This document shows, piece by piece, positions 57,684 to 64,000 of a DNA stretch of 64,000 bases. Below the pieces are notes generated by a model. The model was not told the DNA's origin and did not search any database. It saw only the letters and a program-made list of their open reading frames with translations. Position numbers and translations under genes: made by a program. Numbering within the stretch: the stretch's first letter is position 1; every line of letters starts with the position of its first letter. The stretch lies in contig CBDCCY010000001.1 of the NCBI GenBank assembly GCA_965215155.1, positions 1,612,001 to 1,676,000 of the forward strand. Direction: 5' to 3'. The DNA is from JAGWAJ01 sp965215155 (GTDB lineage Bacteria > Acidobacteriota > Vicinamibacteria > Vicinamibacterales > UBA8438).

Positions 57684-58293
57684 GGTGCACTCCCCTCGTT
57701 TCGAGAGCGGCCCGCAGCGCCGCCCGCGCGGCGTGCAGCCTCGACATCACCGTCCCTGCCGGGATCCCCAGCACCTCGGCGATCTCGGCGTACGACAGAT
57801 CGTGGAAGTCCCGCAGCACCAGGATCTCCCGGTGCGCGGGAGACAGCGCCCCGATCGCCGTCCAGACGCGGCGGGCCTGTTGGCGGCGCCCCACCTGTTG
57901 CTCGGGGTCGGTGGCTGACGAAGCCACGTGAGCCGCAACGTCGGGCCGGGCGTCGAGCGACTCGCTCGGGCGCGCGGCCCGGCTGCGCCAGAGGTCGCGT
58001 GCGCGGTTGCGCACGATGGCGAAGAGCCACGGGCGGACGGGACGGTCCGGTGCCACTCGGCCGAGGTGTTGGAACAGCCGGAGCAACGCGTCCTGGGCGA
58101 TGTCGAGGGCGTCGTCGCGGTTGCCGACGAGCTGCAGGGCCAGAACGTAGGCGGGTCCGCGCATGCGGCGGGCCAGCTCGTCGAGCGCCGCACGGTGGCC
58201 GGCCTGCGCTTCGACGATCAGGTGGGGGTCGCTCGCGAGGGCCGGGGCGGGCGCCGCGGGCCGATTCAGGCGCAGCGCGATCTCCGTGTCCAC
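57676..58293 (-). CDS. ECF-type RNA polymerase sigma factor
   Basis: A 205-aa sigma factor with region 2 (LVGNRDDALDIAQDALLRLF, PWLFAIVRNRARDLWRS) and region 4 (ALSPAHREILVLRDFHDLSY, AEIAEVLGIPAGTVMSRLHA). The acidic linker (residues 105-130) contains no extra domain. It is the first gene of a tightly overlapping operon with the anti-sigma and YbjQ genes. ECF sigma factors usually activate their own operon, but I did not find a clear ECF-type promoter in the 190 bp upstream. The regulon is unknown. Confidence 0.93.
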   Translation of the reverse strand: MDTEIALRLNRPAAPAPALASDPHLIVEAQAGHRAALDELARRMRGPAYVLALQLVGNRDDALDIAQDALLRLFQHLGRVAPDRPVRPWLFAIVRNRARDLWRSRAARPSESLDARPDVAAHVASSATDPEQQVGRRQQARRVWTAIGALSPAHREILVLRDFHDLSYAEIAEVLGIPAGTVMSRLHAARAALRAALETRGVHHA

Positions 58294-58484
58294 ACTGTTC
58301 CCTACGGCCGTCCGCCGGGTTTATTCGTTCGCCGCGCCCCTTCGCGGCGCCCGCACCCGGAGACCCGAGGGGAGGGCCCGGGCCGCGGCCCACCGGGCGG
58401 GCACCGGAAGGCCCGTGCGCTCCTTACCTTTGCGCTCGGCCCGCGGTGCGCCGGCGGAGCCCGGGGCACGAGCCGTCGCCGGCG

Positions 58485-59438
58485 CTACTCGAACGCGACG
58501 CGCGTCACGCTAGGCGGATCCTCGTCGGCGAAGTGCGGATGGACGACGTAGACGTAATCGCCGACGACGGCCGCGGTGGTCGCCTGGATCTCGTAGGGAG
58601 CGACGCCGGCGAGCTCGGCCGACGCCCAGTCGTCGGAGCTCGTCAGCGCCACGACCCGGTTCCCGGAGTTGCTGACGATGGCAAGCCGGCCCGCCGTCCA
58701 CACCATGCCGTCCTGGCCGGGGATCTCCTCCGGGAGGGCGACTTCCGCGGCGGTCGAGGGATCGTCGAGGGGTACCTTCCACAGCCCGGCCCCGCGCGCG
58801 ACGAGGAGGTAGCCGCCGGGATGGTGGACTATCCCGTTCGGGCCGGCGCCGCCGTCCTCGAAGCGGTGGAGCACGGACGCGGCGTAGTCGGTGTCCACCT
58901 CGTAGAGGATCAGCGCCCGCGTGTCGGTCACGTATGCGGTGCCGTCGTCGGCGACGGCGACGTCGTTCGCGAAGTGGACGGCATCGTCCCCGGCGCCGGC
59001 CACCGCGGCGAGATCGACCATTGCGATCCGCTCGCCGGTCGTCAGGTTGTAGACGCCGAGCATGGCCTGGCCGGTGCCGCCGCCCTGGAACACCGAGCGA
59101 TCGGCGTTCGCCACGAGCAGGCGGTCGCGCGGCTCGTCGGCCTCGATGCCGACGGACGAGACGAGTTCCGGGTCGGTCACCAGGGCCGTCACGCGGCCGT
59201 CGTCGTGAAGTTGGAAGACCGACCCTTCCGCCAGCGACCCGGTGAGAAGGCGGCCGTTCCGCATGTCGTACTCGACCCCTTCCGGAATGAAGCCTCCCCG
59301 CTCCGCGACGATCGACTCCGGGAGGAGCTCCGCCGGTGCCGCGGGCGGTTCCGGGTCCGGTGCGGCCGGCGGCGCGGGCTCGGTTCCGCATCCGGCGAGT
59401 AGGGCGGCGGCGACGATTGCGGCGAGTGGGGTGCGCAT
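58485..59438 (-). CDS. SMP-30/gluconolactonase-like lipoprotein
   Basis: A 317-aa protein with a GGAGG site seven bases before ATG 59438. The lipobox AALLAGCGT places a lipidated Cys at residue 17, followed by a proline/alanine linker. The rest reads as a beta-propeller with SMP-30/NHL-like blades (EGVEYDMRNGRLLTGSLAEG, HFANDVAVADDGTAYVTDT, GPNGIVHHPGGYLLVARG, GQDGMVWTAGRLAIVSNS). The metal-binding residues of true gluconolactonases cannot be confirmed by eye, so the enzyme function is uncertain. It is divergent from the metalloprotease gene. Confidence 0.82.
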   Translation of the reverse strand: MRTPLAAIVAAALLAGCGTEPAPPAAPDPEPPAAPAELLPESIVAERGGFIPEGVEYDMRNGRLLTGSLAEGSVFQLHDDGRVTALVTDPELVSSVGIEADEPRDRLLVANADRSVFQGGGTGQAMLGVYNLTTGERIAMVDLAAVAGAGDDAVHFANDVAVADDGTAYVTDTRALILYEVDTDYAASVLHRFEDGGAGPNGIVHHPGGYLLVARGAGLWKVPLDDPSTAAEVALPEEIPGQDGMVWTAGRLAIVSNSGNRVVALTSSDDWASAELAGVAPYEIQATTAAVVGDYVYVVHPHFADEDPPSVTRVAFE

Positions 59439-59470
59439 GACACGGCCTCCACGGGACGGTTCGTCCGTAG

Positions 59471-59476
59471 TATAAG
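59471..59476 (+). promoter_or_regulatory. -10-like box for zinc metalloprotease gene
   Basis: TATAAG, five of six matches to consensus, lies 68 bp before the metalloprotease ATG in the 106-bp divergent gap. The -35 candidate 17 bp further up (TCCACG) is weak. Confidence 0.33.
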
Positions 59477-59544
59477 GCGGCCCCGGTGTATGTTCAGGGG
59501 CGCGTCGCTCCTGCGTCCGGCAACAGCGTCCACTGGAGGTACCG

Positions 59545-62217
59545 ATGGCGTCCGTCCGATTCCCGCTGAGGCTCTGCATCGTGCCCATGATCGTCGCCTG
59601 CCTGCTGGCGGCGGGGCCGGCGGCGGCCCAGGAGCCGCGACCACCGGATGACGAACCGGAAACGCCGGCGGCCGGGGAGGAGGCCGGCGACGAGGTGGAC
59701 GCGGAGGCGGAGGACACCGAGTCCGGCGACGAGGACGGCATCAAGTCCTACGACGAGGTGATCACCGGCGAGGCCGAGAGCGACGAGGGCGTCTTCACCG
59801 TCCACCGCCTCGACGACAAGGTGTTCTACGAGATCCCGGAGGTCGAGCTGGGCAAGGAGTTCCTCTGGGTGAGCCAGATCGCGCGCACGACCGAAGGAGT
59901 AGGCTACGGCGGCCAGGCCCTCGGCAACCGTGTCGTGAAGTGGGAGCGCCGGCGCGACCAGGTCTTCCTCAAGAGCGTCTCCTACGCGATCGTGGCCGAC
60001 CCGGAGCGCCCCATCGCGCGCGCCGTCGGGGCCGCGAACAACGACACCATCCTCCGCGCGTTCGATGTCGAGGCGGTTTCGGACGCGGGGGCGCCGGTCA
60101 TCGAGGTGACCTCGCTGTTCGAGACCGAGGTTCCGGAGTTCAGCGCCCGGACGCGGCTCGGCGCGCAGGGATTCGCGCGGGACCGCTCCTTCATCGAGTC
60201 GGTCGCCGCGTATCCCCGCAACGTGGAGGTGCGGGCCACGCACACGTATACGCGCGCCCCGCAGTCGCGCGGCGCCGCCTCGAGCCCGATTCGGGTGGGC
60301 CGGCGCGGGATGCGTCCGGGCAGCGCGACGGTGCTGCTGCACCACAGCATGGTGAAGCTGCCGGACGAGCCGATGACGCCGCGCCTCTTCGACGAGCGCG
60401 TCGGGTACTTCTCCGTGCGGCAGATCGATTACGGCCGCGACGAGCACCGGTCGCCGAACCGCCGCTACATCACGCGCTGGCGCCTCGAGAAGCGGAATCC
60501 GGACCAGACGGTCTCGGACCCGGTGACCCCGATCACCTACTGGATCGATCCGGCCACGCCGACCCGTTGGGTGCCCTACATCAAGCAGGGCGTCGAGGCG
60601 TGGCAGGAGGCGTTCGAGGCGGCCGGGTTCCGCAACGCCGTCATCGCGCGCGAGCCTCCGTCACCCGACGACGACCCGGACTGGAGCCCCGAGGACGCGC
60701 GCTACTCGGTCATCCGCTGGCTCCCGTCGACGGTCGAGAACGCCTCCGGACCCCACATCCACGACCCGCGCACCGGCGAGATCCTCGAGACCGACATCCA
60801 GTTCCACCACAACGTCATGAACCTGGTGCGGGACTGGTACTTCGTGCAGGTGGGGCCGCTCGATCCGCGCGCGCGGACCCTGCCGCTGCCCGACGAGCTG
60901 ATGGGGGAGCTGCTCGCCTACGTGACCGCCCACGAGGTGGGGCACACGCTCGGTTTCCAGCACAACATGAAGGCCAGCTCCATGTATCCGCCGGAGAACG
61001 TCCGCGATCCGGATTGGGTCGCCAGGATGGGCCACACGCCGACGCTGATGGATTACGCCCGCTTCAACTACGTGGCCCAGCCCGAGGACGGCATCGCGGT
61101 CGACGACCTGGTTCCGGGGATCGGCCCGTACGACGTGTGGGCCACCCGCTGGGGCTACGCGCCGATTCCGGGAGCCGAGACCCCCGACGACGAGAAGCCG
61201 ACGCTGGACGCCTGGGCGCGGGAGCAGGACGGGACGCCCTGGTACCGGTTCTCGACGCCCGACGCGCGGGGCGCCGACCCCGGCCAGATCACGGAGGCGG
61301 TGGGCGACGCGGACGCCGTGCAGTCGACCGCGCTGGGACTGCGGAACCTCGAGCGCGTGGCGGCGATGCTGCTCGACGCGACCGCGGCCGGCGCCGCGGG
61401 CGACCCCTACGACGACCTCGACGAGCTGTACGGCCGCCTGGTGGGGCAGTGGGCGACCGAGATGAACCACGTCGCGGCGGTCGTCGGGGGCGTCCGCTCC
61501 CAGCAGAAGCACGTGGGTCAGGAGGGCGTACGGTTCACCACGATCCCTCGAGCGACGCAGGTCGAGGCGCTCGCGTTCCTGCAGGCGCACGCGTTCGAGA
61601 CACCCATGTTCCTGGTCGATCCGGGCATCCTGCGGCGGATCGAGCCGGCCGGTGTCCTGGAGCGGATCCGCGCGAGTCAGGCGCGGGTGCTGCAGACGCT
61701 GTTGAGCCCGAGCCGCCTCGGCCGGCTGGTCGAGCAGGAGGCAATCGACGGGCCCGCGGCGTACGCGCCGACCGACTTTCTGGGAGACCTGCGGGCCGGC
61801 CTGTGGTCGGAGCTGGAGGAGCCGGAGGTGCACATCGACACCTGGCGCCGCAACGCCCAGCGCGTCTGGCTCGGTCTGATCCGCGACCGGCTCGGCGGGC
61901 GCCGGCCGGCCGCGGGCGAGGTGCGTTCGCTGCTGCGCGGGGAGCTGCGCGCCCTCGACCGCGCCATCGGGGCGGCGGCGACGCGCACCGTGGATCGAGC
62001 GACGCGCCTCCATCTCGAAGACGTGCGGGACACGATCGAGCAGACGCTGGATCCGCGGGCGGTCGTGCCCGGCGGCGTCCAGGCCCTGGCGGATCCCGTC
62101 TGGCGGAGCCACGGACCGATGGCCGCGACAGCCGATCCGTGGGGGCTCGCTCCCTTCGATCCCGCGGCGGCGCCGCTATCGTGCTGGCGCGATCACGCGG
62201 TCCGCGTCGATCCCTGA
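59545..62217 (+). CDS. Secreted zinc metalloprotease (DUF5117/DUF4953 family)
   Basis: An 890-aa protein with a GGAGG site before ATG 59545. A signal peptide ends near GPAAAQE, and an acidic linker (residues 32-70) follows. A DUF5117-type region (RLDDKVFYEIPEVELGKEFL) leads to the catalytic domain with the metzincin motif HEVGHTLGFQH (463-473) and a Met-turn candidate LMDYARFNY about 40 residues on. A helical C-terminal half of about 400 residues is typical of this group. It probably degrades proteins outside the cytoplasm. It is divergent from the SMP-30-like lipoprotein. Confidence 0.9.
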   Translation: MASVRFPLRLCIVPMIVACLLAAGPAAAQEPRPPDDEPETPAAGEEAGDEVDAEAEDTESGDEDGIKSYDEVITGEAESDEGVFTVHRLDDKVFYEIPEVELGKEFLWVSQIARTTEGVGYGGQALGNRVVKWERRRDQVFLKSVSYAIVADPERPIARAVGAANNDTILRAFDVEAVSDAGAPVIEVTSLFETEVPEFSARTRLGAQGFARDRSFIESVAAYPRNVEVRATHTYTRAPQSRGAASSPIRVGRRGMRPGSATVLLHHSMVKLPDEPMTPRLFDERVGYFSVRQIDYGRDEHRSPNRRYITRWRLEKRNPDQTVSDPVTPITYWIDPATPTRWVPYIKQGVEAWQEAFEAAGFRNAVIAREPPSPDDDPDWSPEDARYSVIRWLPSTVENASGPHIHDPRTGEILETDIQFHHNVMNLVRDWYFVQVGPLDPRARTLPLPDELMGELLAYVTAHEVGHTLGFQHNMKASSMYPPENVRDPDWVARMGHTPTLMDYARFNYVAQPEDGIAVDDLVPGIGPYDVWATRWGYAPIPGAETPDDEKPTLDAWAREQDGTPWYRFSTPDARGADPGQITEAVGDADAVQSTALGLRNLERVAAMLLDATAAGAAGDPYDDLDELYGRLVGQWATEMNHVAAVVGGVRSQQKHVGQEGVRFTTIPRATQVEALAFLQAHAFETPMFLVDPGILRRIEPAGVLERIRASQARVLQTLLSPSRLGRLVEQEAIDGPAAYAPTDFLGDLRAGLWSELEEPEVHIDTWRRNAQRVWLGLIRDRLGGRRPAAGEVRSLLRGELRALDRAIGAAATRTVDRATRLHLEDVRDTIEQTLDPRAVVPGGVQALADPVWRSHGPMAATADPWGLAPFDPAAAPLSCWRDHAVRVDP

Positions 62218-62338
62218 TCCGCCGACGGGACGCTGCGTGCGGCGGCGCCGTCCATCCCGACCGGCACGACCTGCGGGGCCGGCGCCGGAGGACCGTCAGG
62301 GGTGCGCCGGCGCCGTTCCACGGCGCGGACTCCGGATC

Positions 62339-62794
62339 CTAGTTGGCCGCGAGATCGCGCAGGAAGTTGATGATGTTCCAGATGTCATCGTCGGTGATGC
62401 GCCCCTCCCACGCGTCCATGTCGTAGGCGGGGGGTACGCCTTCGCGGATCACTCTGAAGATGTCGCCGTCCGTGCTGCCGTGGTCCCACTGGTCGTCGAC
62501 CAGGTTGGCCGGCCGCGAGCCGGAGGGCGCGGTCATGCCCTGGCCATCCGCCCGCATCCCGTGGCAGGAGCGGCAGAAGCGGCCGAAGACCCGCCGCCCG
62601 GCCCTTACGGAGTCCTCCGACATCTCGATCGGGTTGGCCTGCGGCGCCGACTCTTCCTGCTCGTCCTGTACGACGGCGGACCCGCCGGCGGCCTCGACCG
62701 AGGCGGTCGCGCCGAACGGCGGGGCCACGAAGAGCACGGCGAGCGCGGCCGCGAAGATGATCAGCGACGGAACCGAAAGCCTGTTGCTCGACAA
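62339..62794 (-). CDS. Small c-type cytochrome
   Basis: A 151-aa protein read from TTG 62794, with GGAGGAGG about ten bases upstream. No ATG is available in this frame near the ribosome site, so the TTG start is tentative. A signal or anchor segment (VPSLIIFAAALAVLFVAPP) is followed by an acidic linker and a single cytochrome c domain with CRSCH (74-78), GVPPAYDMDAWEG supplying a likely Met ligand, and the usual end DIWNIINFLRDLA. It should carry electrons in the periplasm. It is divergent from the second cytochrome gene. Confidence 0.87.
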   Translation of the reverse strand: MSSNRLSVPSLIIFAAALAVLFVAPPFGATASVEAAGGSAVVQDEQEESAPQANPIEMSEDSVRAGRRVFGRFCRSCHGMRADGQGMTAPSGSRPANLVDDQWDHGSTDGDIFRVIREGVPPAYDMDAWEGRITDDDIWNIINFLRDLAAN

Positions 62795-63000
62795 TGTCAG
62801 GCATCCTCCTCCGGGGTCATCCCGGTCTCGAAACTATACCGCGACCGGCTCGACCGCCGGGGCGCAGGAGCCGTTCGCAGGCGCGCCGGGGCACTCGATG
62901 CCCGGTTGACCCGTGCCGGGCGACGGGGTACACTGCGCGTCCCCGGCTGGAGGGACGATTCGAGAGCGGAAGGGACGATTCGGGAGCGGAGGTGTCAGGG

Positions 63001-63561
63001 ATGCGTACATCGATAGTCGCAGTCGCCGTGTTGCTGGCCGCCGGGCCGGCGTTCGCCCAGCAGGATCCGCCGGCGGAGGCCGCCGGGGACCTGGCGGAGG
63101 TGATGCGCGGCATCCTGTTTCCGAATTCCAACCTGATCTTCGACGCGCAGACCACGGACCCGGGCGCGCCGCCGGAGGCCGCAGGCGGCGACTCCGCCAC
63201 GGCCCGCTTCGCCGGCATCTACTCGGGATGGGAAGCGGTGGAGAACGCGGCGATCGCGCTGGCGGAGGCCGCGAACCTGATTACGCTGCCGCGCAACTGC
63301 GAGAACCTCGAGGACGACCCGGCGCGCAACGGCCTGCCGGTGCCGATCGAGCGCGACGACTGGAAGGAGTACGTGGCCGGCCTGCGTACCGCGGGCATGC
63401 GGGCCTACGAGTGGGCGCAGCGCCAGACGTTCGACGAGGACGAGATCATGATGGTCACCGGCGATGTGTCGGAGGCCTGCTCGAACTGTCACCGGGTCTA
63501 CCGCGACAGCTACACGGATCCGCCCGTGCCGCGCTGCCAGCCCCCGGCCGACGCCCCGTGA
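63001..63561 (+). CDS. Cytochrome c'-like protein
   Basis: A 186-aa protein from ATG 63001 with GGAGG nine bases upstream. The signal peptide ends in AFAQQD. The mature part is helical (ADLAEVMRGIL-like start, GWEAVENAAIALAEAANLI, DDWKEYVAGLRTAGMRAYEW) with a single heme motif CSNCH near the C-terminus (160-164), the arrangement of cytochrome c'/c556 four-helix proteins. These bind small ligands such as NO or act as carriers. It is followed after 30 bp by the DUF6644 gene. Confidence 0.8.
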   Translation: MRTSIVAVAVLLAAGPAFAQQDPPAEAAGDLAEVMRGILFPNSNLIFDAQTTDPGAPPEAAGGDSATARFAGIYSGWEAVENAAIALAEAANLITLPRNCENLEDDPARNGLPVPIERDDWKEYVAGLRTAGMRAYEWAQRQTFDEDEIMMVTGDVSEACSNCHRVYRDSYTDPPVPRCQPPADAP

Positions 63562-63591
63562 CGACGCGCTGACGTCGACGGAGACTGACGC

Positions 63592-64000
63592 ATGCTACGC
63601 GACCTCTGTGTGTGGATCGAGGCGTTTCCGAGCAGCGTGGCGTTGCGCGAGTCGCTGAACGCCTACCCGATTCTGCTGACCTCCCACGTCATAGGCATGT
63701 GCATGTTCGCGGGTCTCATCATGATGATGGACCTGCGCCTCGCCGGGGTAGGGAACCGCCACAGCTCCATCACGCAGGTGCAGGCGCGTCTGCTGCCCTG
63801 GCAGATGGTCGGTTTCGGGATCAGCGTCGTCACGGGCCTGCTCCTTTTCTACGGCCAGCCGATGCGCTTCTACCCGAACTTCTACTTCTGGGTGAAGAAC
63901 ATCCTGCTGGTCATCGCCGGGCTCAACATGTGGTACTTCCACGCGACGACCTACCAGACGGTCGAGCAGTGGAATCACGATCCGCGGCCGCCGTTTGCCG
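63592..64000 (+). CDS. DUF6644-like membrane protein (3' truncated)
   Basis: The gene starts at ATG 63592 and runs off the right edge, giving 136 visible residues. LRDLCVWIEAFPSSVALRES is followed by helices LLTSHVIGMCMFAGLIMMMD, LLPWQMVGFGISVVTGLLLF and NILLVIAGLNMWYFH, with paired histidines that could ligate heme b. The pattern fits DUF6644 membrane proteins, which often neighbour small cytochromes. It probably forms an operon with the cytochrome c'-like gene, and a redox membrane subunit is inferred from that context. Confidence 0.75.
   Translation, partial: MLRDLCVWIEAFPSSVALRESLNAYPILLTSHVIGMCMFAGLIMMMDLRLAGVGNRHSSITQVQARLLPWQMVGFGISVVTGLLLFYGQPMRFYPNFYFWVKNILLVIAGLNMWYFHATTYQTVEQWNHDPRPPFA

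Noticed and set aside
1..64000. tRNA, rRNA, riboswitch, insertion sequence and prophage signals
   Set aside because: None were recognised by eye. The cobalamin-binding gene is cut at its 5' end, so a B12 riboswitch could lie outside the window.

Overview
The window is very G+C-rich DNA packed with secreted, periplasmic and outer-membrane genes. The gene families present point to an Acidobacteriota chromosome, most likely Vicinamibacteria-like: Oar-type TonB-dependent receptors with an N-terminal carboxypeptidase-regulatory-like domain, FG-GAP/ASPIC-UnbV proteins, PSD/DUF1592 cytochromes paired with DUF1552 proteins, DUF5916 barrels, DUF5117/DUF4953 zinc proteases and MacB-like exporters. That placement is inference from gene content. 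No rRNA, tRNA, CRISPR array, phage or insertion sequence was recognised.

Layout. (1) 1-959: 3' end of a cobalamin-binding protein gene and an overlapping small Cys-rich protein. (2) 1014-6445: PSD cytochrome, DUF1552 protein and ankyrin protein, all on +. (3) 14689 down to 6516 on -: a second ankyrin protein, two FtsX-like permeases, their ATPase, a membrane-anchored pentaheme cytochrome with TPRs, and a DUF1330 protein. (4) 14965-18761: a second PSD cytochrome/DUF1552 pair, divergent from ankyrin gene 2. (5) 18861-20889: two tandem 326-aa secreted paralogs. (6) 21655-35045: a mirror-like block: FG-GAP/ASPIC, TPR and TonB receptor on +, then TPR and FG-GAP/ASPIC on -, divergent from a second TonB receptor on +. 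(7) 35379-40828: a heptad-repeat coiled-coil protein, an SCO-FG-GAP-ASPIC fusion, an unknown secreted protein and a third TPR protein. (8) 40895-41747: an MntA/HepT-like toxin-antitoxin pair. (9) 41982-50416: CMD-family protein, TolB/FlgO-CBM9-DUF5916 fusion, frameshifted SMP-30 protein, lipoprotein, MBL hydrolase, HupE/UreJ protein, PagL-like protein. (10) 50532-54516: M1 aminopeptidase, DUF3291 protein, second secreted MBL hydrolase. (11) 54742-58293: broken RHH antitoxin, AAA ATPase/DUF4276 pair, and an ECF sigma/anti-sigma/YbjQ operon. (12) 58485-64000: SMP-30-like lipoprotein, zinc metalloprotease, two small c-type cytochromes and the start of a DUF6644 membrane protein.

How the genes fit together. 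Most products act in the envelope. The repeated association of receptor, FG-GAP/ASPIC protein and TPR protein suggests uptake and handling of complex organic matter. The PSD cytochromes, pentaheme protein and small cytochromes suggest periplasmic electron transfer. No substrate can be named from sequence. Duplication is the main theme: two ankyrin/PSD/DUF1552 sets, three FG-GAP and TPR proteins, two TonB receptors, two MBL hydrolases and one tandem gene pair.

Three genes (first TonB receptor, SMP-30 protein, RHH antitoxin) each look one base short of an intact frame. They may be real mutations or consensus indel errors in G+C-rich DNA. Several genes lack a Shine-Dalgarno sequence but have a -10-like hexamer 6-8 bp before the start codon, suggesting leaderless transcription. 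The AAA/DUF4276 pair is the best candidate for an under-described defence-like system, and the mirrored FG-GAP/TPR/receptor block for an under-described nutrient-handling module.
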